A stretch of 64,000 bases of DNA from positions 9,054,501 through 9,118,500 of the forward strand of contig CM076955.1 in the NCBI GenBank assembly GCA_039566865.1, read 5' to 3'. The notes under the pieces were generated by a model. That model did no database searches. It was not told the origin of the DNA and saw only the letters and a list, made by a program, of their open reading frames with translations. The DNA is from Aurelia coerulea. Its lineage: Eukaryota; Cnidaria; Scyphozoa; Semaeostomeae; Ulmaridae. The position numbers and the translations under genes are program-made. Shown here piece by piece: positions 1 to 11,035 of the stretch (positions are counted from its first letter, which is position 1; each line of letters opens with the position of its first letter).

Positions 1-146
1 TGCACAATATATCAAGGGTATGTCAAATGACTCAAGGGTTTCGAAGATGAACCCATGCTCTACGCTGCCGAATGCATCTGCGAAAGCATCTGTTTTCCTT
101 GCGTGTTATCAACTAGCAAACAAGACGTATCAATCTTTACTTTTAC

Positions 147-222
<76 letters not shown>
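147..222. repeat. (AAT)n microsatellite
   Basis: About 25 uninterrupted AAT units. The short isoleucine-rich reading frame across it is an artefact of the repeat. The same trinucleotide tails occur beside the Penelope-like element further on, so this may be the remnant tail of another retrocopy. Confidence 0.95.
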
Positions 223-228
<6 letters not shown>

Positions 229-457
229 CACAACTGTTAAATGCCTCAAACGTTTCGATAAAAATCTTCGTCAGTGTGAGCTATTTACAAGGCAGCCAAG
301 TATTTATAGAAAACAATTATTTACATCACAATGCATACATTTTAAAATAAAATATAATTTACAAATTGAATACATGATACATAAACAAGTTCTAAAAAAA
401 AACACATAAGTCAGCCTAAAATCAATACCCAAAAGACCATTGTCGTTGTATTCTTAA

Positions 458-1725
458 CCCTATCCAGACTGGGCTTTTTGAGCTACTAGAAGACTGGGGG
501 GGGGGGGCTCATTCAGCCCCCCTCTCTAAAATCGCCATTCCTTCACTTACGAAGACGAAACTCACCACGCAGGTAGCCGTGTTTATGATCTATCATTTTT
601 CACAAAAAGAATTCTAAAAATAGATATGACGTCATAATTATTCAAGACCAACTGGCACGTGTTCACGAAAAAAATGAAAAAAACAACTTTTTTAAAAAAA
701 TCTTTATAATTTTCTAAGATTGATTCATGAAACCAAATTATGCCAATCAAAGCATTGTTAGAAGGTGAAAATATACTTATAAAGCGAAAAATTTGATTTT
801 CGCAAATCCAAGATGGCGGACAGAGAGATTAAAAATCTCGTTTTTCTGAAAAATGACAAATGCCTCCATAATATAGAATTTCTCCATACATTACAATGAA
901 AACTACTTCAATGATAAGTGATCGTTGCATACTTCATTTTTCCTTTTGAAACTTTTGTTTTAATTATTGCAAAAAATGCAGACATCAGCATTTTTTCCCA
1001 GTAGTAAGCAAATGGGTTGGAAGGAAGAAGGAAGGGGGAAATAGGGGGTTGAGGATAGTAATTTGGTGAAAATTTGATAATATCTTGACAAACTAAACAC
1101 TTTCAAGTCAAAAAATTCTCACTGTAAAACAGATTCTCAAGATATGCATGAAAACTGATCGTTAGTAGTACTATATGAGGATACCCCCGGGGAATCTTAT
1201 ACCGTTTGCGACCAATGGTGCACAAAATTCAAACAAAATTACATAGCTTAGGTGGAAACAACCCTGTTGATCAGCTTTAATCTATTTATTGCTGATGTAA
1301 AACATTTGGGGTCGAAATATCCTCGCAGAGAGACCGCTAACTAAGTTTTGCCATTTTCTTAAAGATGACGTCATTGATGAGGTCACGTGACACATAATTG
1401 GTCTATTGTTCTTGGAAAAAAATTAAGAGACCTTACAAATTATAAGTATAGAAAGTAAAAAGGATACTATCAAAGGATTATGAGGTGATCAGGAATTACA
1501 CCCATAAACAGCTTACCTAAAAGTTGGCCCCGACAACTCTGAAAAAAACAGCCACCCCCCAGCCCCCTGAATTTTTTTTTCAAAATTTCACACAAAATCA
1601 CACTTCAAAAGGATAGAAACTAAAAGTCAAAAAACCATTCCCTGGTTCGTTGAACCAATTTGGAGCAGTGCTCAGTTAAGAATGTGGGGGGGGGCTGAAT
1701 GAGCCCCCCCCCAGTCTGGATAGGG
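458..1725 (+). mobile_element. piggyBac-like non-autonomous element, copy 1
   Basis: A 1,268-bp element bounded on both sides by TTAA (454-457 and 1726-1729). The termini are inverted: the left begins CCCTATCCAGACTGGG and the right ends CCAGTCTGGATAGGG, each followed inwards by a G or C run and a GCTCATTCAGCC-type motif. A TTAA target duplication with ends starting CCCT is the hallmark of piggyBac transposons. No transposase reading frame is present, so it depends on an autonomous relative. Two further copies lie at 32313-35444 (same orientation) and 61906-62352 (inverted, partial). The superfamily call rests on the target site and end sequence only. Confidence 0.75.
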
Positions 1726-1729
1726 TTAA

Positions 1730-2105
1730 GAAATGTTGCCATTTAAGAGCTGTGCATTGAGCTTTTGGTAGTTTAATTGAAATGTTAAGAGGAACTGGGA
1801 GCCTTTATGTACCACTTGAGACTGTGCCAACTTATTTCTGTGGCTCCCCCAGGTAACTTTCCATGGATTCGCTAGCCGCTAAACTATTTTAGCAAATGCT
1901 GAATCCAGGATAGCCCGATAGGGGATTCCACCCTACCACCACGTGCAGAAAGGCACGAAGTTACAGAGGGAACCACAAAAATTGGCGTTAGCGCAGCCTC
2001 GCTTGACACCCTTCAGATGTAATGGTAAAATCTATGCTGTTCCACACGCAAAACATGTCTAATTCCACATCTGCCGCTCTTTCATTGAGACCATTTGGCG
2101 AGAAC
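1730..2105. other. unassigned sequence
   Basis: Roughly 375 bp between the piggyBac-like element and an AAT-rich tract. No reading frame, tRNA-like boxes or TIRs were recognised. It may be a degraded repeat. Confidence 0.4.
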
Positions 2106-2109
2106 GTTC

Positions 2110-2152
2110 CGATTAATAAAAATAATAATAATATTAATAATAATAATAGGGG

Positions 2153-2189
<37 letters not shown>

Positions 2190-2215
2190 TAATAATAATA
2201 ATAATATTATTATTA
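2110..2215. repeat. interrupted (AAT)n microsatellite
   Basis: AAT/ATT units with a few interruptions, directly abutting the start of recognisable protease coding sequence. The tract marks where the Penelope-like element's 5' sequence is cut off. Confidence 0.9.
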
Positions 2216-2515
2216 ATACCGAAACAGAAACTTATCTCTGAGATCAAGGTTATTTATTCACCGGACCAAGAGGTTTCACCAACTATTATCCATAAGAAAG
2301 TGGCTTCCATTCAAGAAGGTCAAAATGATTGTGGACTCTTTGCTCTAGCTTATGCTGCTGAGCTAGCTAGAAACGAAGACCCTTCAAGTAAAATATTCGA
2401 TCAATCTAAGATGAGGCAACATTTCTTTGAATGTTTGGAATCTGGTTTTATTATTCGTTCCCCAATCAAAAGGATAAACGCAACAACGCCAATAGAAGAA
2501 GAGATTACGAAATAG
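2216..2515 (+). pseudogene. Ulp1/C48-type cysteine protease fragment
   Basis: The conceptual product contains EGQNDCGLFALAYAAELA, which matches the catalytic Gln and Cys block of Ulp1/SENP-like (C48) peptidases, followed by the SKMRQHFFECLESG helix often seen in transposon-borne members. Only the C-terminal third is present: the catalytic His and Asp that lie upstream are missing, the 5' side being microsatellite. After the stop at 2515 the same frame continues to about 2750 with PLSNRFSIL-type linker sequence, suggesting it was once fused to, or directly upstream of, the Penelope reverse transcriptase. Whether the protease belongs to the element or is an independent fragment is inference. 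Confidence 0.6.
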
Positions 2516-2589
2516 ATACATCCTAATAACAAATGGACGTTTCCAAAGAAAACATGTAGTGGATTAACAGACAAGAATTTGAAAAAAGA

Positions 2590-4130
2590 TATTCCCTTAT
2601 CAAACCGCTTCTCTATCCTGAACAAACAAAATAAGTATCAAAAGCAAATAAGACCAGAAAAGAACCCAAAGGACTTAATGATTGTCGTAGAAAAAAGCCT
2701 TTCAAAAATCATCAAAATCAATCCGGAATTTACAACTTATCGAAACATGTAATCACAGAGGATGAAAAGTCAGTCTTAGAATTAGGATTGTCGTTCACTC
2801 CAAGTCAAAAGAACTACAACTGGGAAAAGTTTGTAAACGATATTCACAATTTTATTCGACGACTTAAATTGAAGGAATACTTCTACGAAAGGAATAACGA
2901 AGACAGCCAAGTACATCCCAAAAAAGACATCGAGAAGAGTACAGGATCGGATCGATCGGATCGTTCAAGACATAACTGGACAATTAAGAACCCAAACTGG
3001 TATCCTGCGAAGGTAAGAGAAGAGAGGTTGGAAAGCTTAACACAATTCATTGACAACCTGCTCATCTGGAACTTAACAAAAATAACAACTGAAACAACCT
3101 AACGGACGGCCAAAGAAAAGCACTGAATGCACTGTCATCCGATGATTCTATAATAATGAAGCCAGCTGACAAAGGCAACGGTATTGTCATCATTGGACAC
3201 AAATGATTACAATGAGGCATGTTTAGAAACACTAAATAATAAGAACTACTATGAAGACGTTTCAGAAGATCCTAACCCTAACTACCGTAGAGAATTAGAT
3301 GGAATAATCAGTGAGATGAGCAACCTTGCCTACATTGGAGAAACAGAGGAGACAATACGTAGAGAAGGATCAAGAACACCCTGTTTTTATGGTTTACCTA
3401 AGATGCACAAGAGATTCAGCAAATTTCCACCGTTACGACCGATTTGTAGTGGTTATCAATCATGCACAGCTAGATTATCTGAATGGGTCGATAGTCTTTA
3501 AAGCCAGCAGCTATGAAGACAAAATCATACATCAGAGACACACAGATATTGTTATGCATATTGAAAGTTTGAACGATAAGGAGATCAATTTCAATGACGT
3601 ATTTCTTGTAACGATGGACGTTGCTTCCCTCTATCCAAATATATCACACAAGGAAGGAATATCTGCTTGTGAAAAGGCTCTTGAACAACGGAAAGACAAG
3701 TCAATCCCCTCTTCGTACATATCAAAGCTGATCAATTTCATATTGACAAGCAATACTATGCAATTTTTGAATAAATACTATCATCAAATTAAAGGAACTG
3801 CGATGGGAACACCGATGGCAGTGAATTATGCTAATTTATTCATGTCAACTTTTGAAGACGAAATGATCGATGCGTACAAGAAAGAACATGGTGGTGTGCC
3901 ACTTTCATGGGTCAGATAAATAGACGACATACTTTTTCTCTGGAACGACAATATTGAAAGCTTAAACAATTTCCTAGCCTTTTGTAATTCCTATGCAGAA
4001 AACCATGGCTATCAATCAAACATTAAGTTCACCACGGAATATTCTAAAACAGAGGTAGCATTTCTGGATACAAAGATAACGATCACAGATGGAAAAATCA
4101 TGACAGAACTGTAATGCAAACCAACTTCAA
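2590..4130 (+). pseudogene. Penelope-like reverse transcriptase
   Basis: The decayed coding region starts with a charged linker and then the DKG signature (IIMKPADKGNGIVI, DKG at 3168-3176). A frameshift follows at about 3195. The next segments read FYGLPKMHK and RPICSGYQS, then after another frameshift VTMDVASLYPNI (motif A) and GTAMGTPMAVNYAN (motif B). Motif C should read R-Y-I-D-D, but the tyrosine codon is TAA (3917-3919) followed by IDDILFLW. A further stop occurs near 4113. The order and motifs fit Penelope elements rather than LINEs or LTR elements. Confidence 0.85.
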
Positions 4131-4463
4131 CCCACTCTTATCTTCACAGACAGTCTGACCATCCCTTTCACACCATACGCTCAAATCTTCTGTCACAATT
4201 CATTCGCATAAGAAGGATCTGCCACCTGATACAGGACTATAGAAAACACGCAATCAAGTTCATACATTTTTTATGTCAATCGTGGTTATTCTATATCTGG
4301 TTTAAATAAGATCGCGAAAGAAGTCGAAGAAAAGGACAGAACATCACTCCTGAATGGACACGTACAAAACAATAGCCCAAATAAAGATCGAATACCACTA
4401 GTAATTAACTGGCACAGGAAATTTAAAGGACTAGCTAAGATACTCCATAGAAATTACGAGTTA

Positions 4464-5066
4464 ATGATTCATGGAGACCCAAATATGAGGAATATATTTT
4501 CAAATGCTCCCATGATCGCATATCGTCGAAACCCTAATATCCGCTCTAAATTAGTTAAATCTGAAACAAAACAGCCAAAATCATACGGAGAAAGCATAAG
4601 ATGCACCCAAAAGAATACCAAAAAACGAGGACGTCCTTGCAAACTATGTCCACATATGGGACAAAAAAATAAGTTAAAAAATGAAATGTCAGGAAAAGTC
4701 TCAAACATTTCTGGAGGTATTTGTCAAAGCAAGGATGTAATTTACGCGGCAGAATGCAACAAACATAACACTCTTTACGTCGGCTACACTTCTACATCAG
4801 TAAGCCAAAGATTCAACAAACATAGAAGTGATTCTAGGAATGATCCAACAGCAACGGAACTCGGAAGGCATTTCTTTAATAGCCAAGATTGCACATTCGA
4901 TAAGAACTTAAAAGTGCATATTTTGCAGCAAGTGGAAGGAAATGAAGCAGATCTAGGCAACTTTGAGGACAAATGGATTGCTAGATTGGACACAAAAGAA
5001 CCCAATGGAATGAACAGCCCAATGGGTGAACTCGCAAAAACACATTTTAAACTTTTCCTGAATTAA
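4464..5066 (+). pseudogene. GIY-YIG endonuclease domain of the Penelope-like element
   Basis: A 200-residue open frame. Residues around 90-115 read DVIYAAECNKHNTLYVGYT, the GIY-YIG core, and are followed by the catalytic arginine segment QRFNKHRSD and the glutamate of FEDKWIARLD. A cysteine cluster just before (CKLC, later GGICQ) corresponds to the CCHH-type linker of Penelope endonucleases. It is the best preserved part of the element. It would nick target DNA during integration, but here it is cut off from its reverse transcriptase by stops, so the start methionine is arbitrary. Confidence 0.85.
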
Positions 5067-5356
5067 CAGCATCTTATTTATGTATTCCTTATTTCGAGTT
5101 TTATGTTCTTATGACTTATTCTTTTCGTAATTAGCAATCTACGCCGCATTATCAGAATCAGAAATTCCACGGACATTTGAAGAACTCTTAAATCGAATTT
5201 ATAATTCTTTCCTTTATCGTTATGGTACACTCTTATAATCTATTAACATTGTGACTGAAGAAGATCTACATAAGATCGAAATATTTCACTGAAAAGTTCT
5301 TGTTTTTCTTGACTCTATTATACTTAAATAATGAAGACGAAACAATCTTTACTTGC

Positions 5357-5408
5357 AATTATAATAATAATAATAATAATAATAGTAACAATAATAATAA
5401 TAATAATT

Positions 5409-5458
<50 letters not shown>
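5357..5458. repeat. (AAT)n microsatellite
   Basis: Interrupted AAT units immediately downstream of the Penelope-like element's AT-rich end, probably its simple-repeat tail. Confidence 0.9.
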
Positions 5459-5459
<1 letters not shown>

Positions 5460-5460
<1 letters not shown>

Positions 5461-5690
5461 GGAATGGAAGATAACATCAGAAGCGTCTCAGAAAATATGA
5501 ATCTTCAGACGTTCCAAAAGACATGCTTACTAGGAAGTGGAAGGATCCTTCGTAAAGTACTTAGCATCTGAACTTCAGGACATGACATGCCTTAGGTGTA
5601 TTGTTTACACCCGGCCAAAGAAAAAGCAAGCAGTATGAACTGTGACATTTAGCACCACGTATAATAATAATAACAATAATAACAATATCA
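5460..5690 (+). mobile_element. 3' fragment of a retroelement
   Basis: A short region flanked by AAT-type tracts on both sides. One frame reads a phrase like KTCLLGSGRILRKVLSI followed by a stop, which resembles the end of a retroelement polyprotein seen in other invertebrate repeats. The ATAATAATA tract that follows would be its tail. The family is uncertain. Confidence 0.35.
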
Positions 5691-5699
5691 ATAATAAGA

Positions 5700-6095
5700 T
5701 TATGTTAGTGCATTGTAAGAAAATAACAACGATGATTATAATAATTATGGTGATAATGAGTAAGGATAGGTAAGATCAGAGAGTGAGTAGATTTGGTTAC
5801 TATATAAATAAGGATCAAATGAAATTTTACATCACAGCTAATTCAGGCAAAGAGGTCGTGTCATAGCTTCTCTAAAAGGTAAGTAATCAGTTACTGTACC
5901 CCTGGGTATCTGCAAGATAACACCCTGCCGTGCTCTGATCCTTAGATTGTCATTTAGAATAATTGAATAATTAAAACCCCTTGTCGCCTTGCAAAATGAG
6001 GTACAATAACGTTTAGGGAATTTCCGATTGTTCTCTGGATACAAGTTAGCATGCATGCGCCTCAAACGGGTATAAAGGCATTTGCAAATTAGCGT
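5700..6095. other. unassigned sequence
   Basis: AT-rich DNA with a single open frame of 75 codons on the minus strand that resembles nothing I recognise and has no splice-site context matching the SGSM3-like gene. Confidence 0.4.
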
Positions 6096-6099
6096 TATC

Positions 6100-6660
6100 G
6101 CACTATGATTTCAACATGATATTTCACATTTCATTCTTTTAAAGAGGGTTGCCCTTCAGCAGCAGCTGGTTTTCAAGGGGTTCTCCATTTCATAACAATT
6201 GTCAGTCATATAAATCTCAGATTAACTTTCTTCAGCGGTAATTAATTCCCATATTCCTAAGCCTTTAACTTTGAACATAAATTAACCTGTATTTCACACT
6301 CAATCAGGTGTTAACAACCTCACATTTCATGATATTTCATATTCCATTCTTTCAAAATGAAAGGTTGCCTTTCAGCAACATCTGGTTTTCAAGGAGCCCT
6401 CCTTTCACAATAATTCTCATTCTTGTTTCTGAATCTCAAATCGACTTTACTTTCAATAATCAGTAATTCCCAAATTCCTGAGCATTTTACTTTGAACATA
6501 ATTTAGCCTGTATTTCATAATCTAGTGTGTATTTATATTTAAAATTTAATCTGAAGGAGATAGCCCTTCAGCAACAGCTGTTCTTTACGGGGTCCTGGTC
6601 CTCCATTTTTATGATCATTCCAACAATTATATTCCTTAATCTTAAACTGCAAGTCTTCTG
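6100..6660. repeat. three degenerate direct repeats of about 200 bp
   Basis: The phrases GCCCTTCAGCAGCAGCTGGTTTT, GCCTTTCAGCAACATCTGGTTTT and GCCCTTCAGCAACAGCTGTTCTT recur at about 6150, 6370 and 6565, each followed by AAGGRGYYCTCC-like sequence and by an AATTCCCA or similar block. They are diverged tandem copies of one unit. A related block (CAGTCCTTCAGC...GGGGTCCTTGCATCC) lies at about 25500, so the unit is dispersed. Confidence 0.6.
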
Positions 6661-6699
6661 CACTTTAACTCAATTCTAAATTGAATAAAATCTCATACA

Positions 6700-7130
6700 T
6701 CCAGCACAATTTTCATAAGATCGTGGAGGGTGATATAAAATCTCACTAAATAATAGGCCTAAAAGCAAGGCTCCGTTTAGGCCAAAATTTTTGAAAAGAA
6801 GTCTGCCTGAAAAGAAGCGATACATTAAATCATGACAATAAATTCTTCTGGCAGTAATTAAACAATTTTGATAGAATAAAGGCAGTCAAAAGCAGAAAAC
6901 CCATGTACACATGTTACGATGTTTGGTTCTCCCACCAAATTAGCAGGTCGAAGAGGTTCTTTATTAGGCCCGGGACCTCGAAGGGCCTCTCGCAAATACA
7001 AATGCCCTCTTGCTACTGCTTGCATCATCTGCAGAACAGCCATTAAAATCAATTTGGTCTGCCAGCGACGGCGGGTATGAGCATAGATTTTTGAAGCTTC
7101 CTTCGGGCGATTTTGAAACTTCCTTGTTGG
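6700..7130. other. unassigned sequence; one unexplained minus-strand open frame
   Basis: This lies just 3' of the last SGSM3-like exon found. A minus-strand open frame at 6858-7052, extendable upstream past the ATG, has an even composition without repeats, but I recognise no family in it. It does not match the SGSM3 segment expected next. Confidence 0.3.
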
Positions 7131-7262
7131 TGTAAGAGCGAAGAAAAAGGCATGCCTTTAGCTATATAAAAGGTTTTTCTCCCATGCGACCATTGGTATA
7201 ATAGAATTTATGTTAGGTCCCCTGTGATCCATGGTTTCAGATCAGTGATAATAGCATCTTAC

Positions 7263-7346
7263 TTTCATCTTCAGCATACCCAAGGTAACTCTAAAGAGGG
7301 CAATCGATCCATCGTAGAAGAAGATGTCCCAAACGTGTAGCAGAGC
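7263..7346 (-). CDS. SGSM3: SGSM3-like exon (TBC domain, WDxFF block)
   Basis: This internal exon codes for 28 residues including [13 protein letters not shown] and FRVTLGML, matching the human SGSM3 segment that reads RIWDLFFYEGS and QLTLGML. This conserved WD-x-FF-x-G block is near the C-terminal end of TBC domains. The acceptor AG is at 7347-7348 and the donor GTAAG at 7258-7262. Both boundaries are phase 0, and the start joins in phase to the exon at 10236-10297. It is the last exon of the gene I can support here; the following SGSM3 segment was not found to the left. Confidence 0.88.
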
Positions 7347-7501
7347 CTGAAATGAAAATTCTTGCTATTGAGTCACATTAGAGCCCCAAAAGAGCCTTGT
7401 GAATGTGCGGCGGTTGGCTCAGATTAAAACAAACTCCACCAACAATCGGAATAACTGATAGTTTTCCATTGTCTATCTACTGAACCATAGAACATTCAGC
7501 T

Positions 7502-7817
7502 CCCGGGGGGGGGGGGTATCTTAAGTCTCCATGATACGGGGTTGTGCCACTCAAAGCGTATCACCCATAAATCCGGAAAAATTCCTGAAAAGTATACCCA
7601 TAAATCCGGAAAATTTCTGAAAAGTATACCAATAAATCCGTACAAGCCAAAAAAAGTTCACCCATAAATGACGTTTTACAAAAAATCACACCCATAAAAT
7701 ATATCAAAAATCGTTGAAAACCATACCCATAAATACGGAATCTATCATAAAAAGGTACCCTATAACATGGCACAACCCAGTACCATGGAGAACTTAAGTT
7801 ACCCCCCCCCCCCGGGG
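7502..7817. mobile_element. short TIR element with internal tandem units
   Basis: The inverted ends begin CCCGGGG followed by a G run, TATCTTAAGTCTCCATG and GGGTTGTGCCA, and are mirrored at the right end (TGGCACAACCC, CCATGGAG, ACTTAAGT, C run, CCCGGGG). The interior is built from repeated ACCCATAAATCCGGAAAA-like units of about 30 bp. A possible CAGCT duplication flanks it (7497-7501 and 7820-7824). It has no coding capacity, and the superfamily is unknown. Confidence 0.7.
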
Positions 7818-7819
7818 AT

Positions 7820-8445
7820 CAGCTATCTATCGGTTGAGTAAAAGAACGATCCCAGCTTGACAGGCCACGGCTTCCCGGATATCAAGACGATAATATTGGC
7901 AAACATATCATTAATTGGTGGACATGTTCCATCCATTTTAGAATGTACCTGCCTGAAATCAATCACTCCGTTCTGAAACTAGGTGAGATTTTCTCGAGAA
8001 AAACTGCCCCTTCAAGAAACCTTCAAAACATGCCTAAAACACGACAAATTTTTCTTAATATTTCTGGTTTACAGCAATGACTTCAACACGTTTATCACGT
8101 GCTATGCTCTTGGGAGGATGAATTCGCCTGGAATAATGTTGTGATGCTCTCAGGGACGACAAAGTCATCTTTCCATAGGGATAACACGGTCATGCAAAAA
8201 GAGAAAAGGCAAAAAATATGTAAAAGTCATTGCTGTAAGGCAGGAAAATTTGTCTTCATATTGGGGGTGTGCTAAATTGCGTGGGTTGCGTGGGTGCGTG
8301 GGTCCAAATATTTGTGTGAGACGTGGGTCGTGAATTGTCAGTAAATTTGCGCGGGTGGCAAGTACTCCTTGGAGAAAAATTTGCAAAATAATATGGAAGC
8401 TAAATCTCCATTTTGGAGCAGTTACCCACAACTGTGTATCACAAG
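7820..8445. other. unassigned sequence (intronic)
   Basis: This is intron sequence of the SGSM3-like gene. It contains a GT-rich run GTGGGTTGCGTGGGTGCGTGGG near 8280. No gene or bounded element was recognised. Confidence 0.4.
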
Positions 8446-8448
8446 TTA

Positions 8449-8670
8449 CAATCTCTTACAAAAGTGTTGGACCCCTATTGAATAATTTGAATTTTTGTCC
8501 CCCCCCCCTCCCCCCATTGCAATGTTGATTGCCTGGCAAAGAGGTGTTTTTCATGCAGATCCACGAAAAGAATGATTCGCCAATGCAAGTAACATTGATA
8601 TGGGGAGAGGGAACAATATTTCTGAAAAACGTAGATTTTCGTGGGGGTCCAACACCTTTGCAAGAGATTA
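8449..8670. mobile_element. 222-bp MITE with TA flanks
   Basis: The inverted termini are CAATCTCTTACAAAAGTG, then TTGGACCCC, at the left and the complement of TAATCTCTTGCAAAGGTG, then TTGGACCCCC, at the right. TA lies outside both ends (8447-8448 and 8671-8672), which suggests a Tc1/mariner-type target. It contains a C homopolymer (about 8498-8515) and has no coding capacity. Confidence 0.7.
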
Positions 8671-8913
8671 TATGTACTAGAATTCAGCGAACCATTTTTT
8701 AATAATGACTTTCTTAATGTTTACATTTATTGCTATTGCTCCTACGTCTTAGGCCTAACATTCGTGACAAGTTGCACACATTGTAATGGTTTACTGACCA
8801 CCAACAACTTCGGTTTGTTAGCAGCCATTTTGCATTGATTATCAGGGTTTTAAACCTCGTGACCAAAAGCAGTTTAAACAGGAAAGACCCAAACATAAAC
8901 AGTACTAGTATAG

Positions 8914-10141
8914 CCAAGGGCGCCTACCTTGTAGGAAGTGTGTTTATTCCCAGTACTGTAGAGTAATGGGTGTCCTGTGACCCAGTACAGAGAGTGCCCT
9001 AAAACCGTAGCGTGACCCAGAAGTACACAGAGTCAGTCCTCTCAAGGTCAAGATGACGTATGAATAAGTTTGTGGTTTCAAATTCCGGTGTTATGAAACA
9101 CGATATCAACTGTTATACGATCTGGCCACGGGGAATCAGACAGCGTGATTTTTTATTGGTCAACTCTAACAGACGTTAGAATTTGAAAATCCCAGTAACA
9201 AGAAAAACTTAGGGGTATGAAACTTTTCCTAACTCCATTGTTCACTTTTCTCACAAGCGCGTTACACGTTGCTGTGGTCAGAGCCCGTTGCTATGGCCAA
9301 TAAACAAAACTTGCCGTAAATTGAGCTGGGGGGGGGTTGGCACTGCTAAGAAATTTTTCAGCTGGTTGTTCGCTTATTGTCACAAAGTGTCTGTGGTCGT
9401 CTGACTTCGGATATATTTTGGTTTTATTTTCGCGGAAGAGACTTGGGACATATTTTGGTTTTGTTTTCGCAGAAGAGACTTGGGGCAAGTCCAAACTGAG
9501 GTAAGCAAAGTTGTTTAAATTAACCGTTTTGTTGTTGAAATATTGATTTTGCAAGTACTTTTTTTCATTCAAAGTAGCATAACATAAAGGAAGAATTGGT
9601 TCAATAGCATGCAAGCGTTTAATAAGTTTAAATTCTCAATTGGGCTAAGGATTTGCCTTGTGCATGAAAGGAAACTGTAGAATTTGAATGAAGAATGCAT
9701 TTGAAAAATATTTATTAACTTGGAACTTGACCTCTTCTATTTATCATGGTTACTTAATTTTCTGGAGGTGCAGGCAAAAAGTTCTTGAAAGCCGTTGCTT
9801 ATAAAAACGTGCATTGATTGTTATTCTCAGGTAATACGCTCGTCCTCCAATAATCTTGAGGATTTACTTTTTCACGCTACCCACTAGTTTGCACACGGTG
9901 TCACTTTTCACATCTGGTTGAACAAAGGCTTATGTAAACAATTTTGCTTGACTGAAACCACAACGGATAGAACGCGCTTGTGATAATCTTCTCTTGAGAT
10001 CCTGCTCGCTGATTGGTTTATCTGCAGAAGCTGCATACCCCTCAGTTTATTATGATATACAAAGATTAACAGGACTGGGTCATAGGACACTGAGTAAAGT
10101 ACCGTGAATAAACACACTTCCTACAAGGTAGGCGCCCTTGG
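8914..10141. mobile_element. 1.23-kb TIR element, TATAG target duplication
   Basis: Termini of roughly 85 bp are inverted and highly similar. The left begins CCAAGGGCGCCTACCTTG and the right ends CAAGGTAGGCGCCCTTGG. The 5-bp sequence TATAG flanks both ends (8909-8913, 10142-10146). The interior has no transposase-like frame. A 37-bp unit (ATATTTTGGTTTT...AGAGACTTGGG) is tandemly duplicated at 9411-9484. The superfamily is not assigned. Confidence 0.75.
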
Positions 10142-10235
10142 TATAGCTAGTACAAAAACTAGTACAACGCAACTAGTACAACTAAAACAACATACACACA
10201 CAAGGTAACTGTGAATAAACAAAATAATTACTTAC

Positions 10236-10297
10236 TCTGAGAGGAAGGACACTTGACATCATTGTAAGAAACCAGTGCAACGTTATCAAAGACAACT
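10236..10297 (-). CDS. SGSM3: SGSM3-like exon (TBC domain, LHWFLT block)
   Basis: This 62-bp exon reads LSLITLHWFLT followed by MMSSVLPLR, aligned to LSLITLHWFLTAFASV in human SGSM3. It begins with the last two bases of a split codon (phase 1), supplied by the exon at 17966-18044, and ends in phase 0. The acceptor AG is at 10298-10299 and the donor GTAAG at 10231-10235. The exact phase agreement with both neighbours is strong evidence that it is a real exon. Confidence 0.9.
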
Positions 10298-10299
10298 CT

Positions 10300-11033
10300 A
10301 CAAAAAGAGAAGTACAACATTACAGTTCAATAGCATCCACGAACTTCTATGCTGGTGTGTTGCATTTATTCATTTCATTAAAGAACCAAAAACTATGTGG
10401 AGTAAAATAATTGTTGGCCATAGAACAATCATTATAATGAATAACACTGTCTGCTCGGTATTATTCAAAACATATTAGAGAGCGGATTTTGAATCTTTCA
10501 AGCATTATGAAATTTTGTTGATTGAAAGGGGGCTCAGTCCCTTGGGAATTATCTAAAGTTGTTGTTTATCTTTCTTGCAAAACAAATTTGGCATCCTATG
10601 AATCTGTGATGCCTTCTGATTAGTAATCTGCAAGAAGAATGCAGTAAATGTCGTTCCTTATGAAACAATGAGCTCCAGAATAGTCGAGGTGATTTCTGTC
10701 AAATTTTATCAACAAAGTATAGTAGCAAAAAACTAACCACAGGGCATTCGGTGACCAGCAACGGTCAAACCAATCACTTATGCAAAATCTGACATCATAT
10801 TACTGTTTGCGAGGACCTACATTTTTGAATAACGTATAGGTTTGAAAATTTGTGAAGCAAAAAATTCCTAAAATTCCGGAGGGACTAGGGTGCCGGCAGT
10901 GGTAATAGGACGGTTAGGACGGTTAAGGAAAACTAAATATTTTCATAAGAAACTTTATTCAAAGATAAAAACCAAAAGTACCAGGTGAATGGACATATAT
11001 TTGGACATATTCTGCCGAAGTGTTTTGGTTTTC
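10300..11033. other. unassigned sequence (intronic)
   Basis: This is part of a 7.7-kb intron of the SGSM3-like gene. No reading frame or element boundary was recognised. A short duplicated AGGACGGTTA lies near 10910. Confidence 0.4.
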
Positions 11034-11035
11034 TA

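Larger units (their letters stand above)
2216..5335 (+). mobile_element. Penelope-like element (EN+), 5'-truncated and inactivated
   Basis: In order, the element holds a Ulp1-type cysteine protease fragment, a Penelope-type reverse transcriptase with the DKG motif near its start, and a GIY-YIG nuclease domain. DKG plus GIY-YIG is diagnostic of endonuclease-bearing Penelope-like elements. Reading frames are broken by several stops and frameshifts, so the copy is dead. Downstream of the nuclease is an AT-rich tail and then an (AAT)n tract. The 3' limit is approximate. Confidence 0.85.

Noticed and set aside
6940..7110. Candidate next SGSM3 exon (frame with EGSFKNLCSYPPSL)
   Set aside because: Only scattered residues align with the expected IFNTLSDIPS region, and no convincing donor exists before an in-frame stop.
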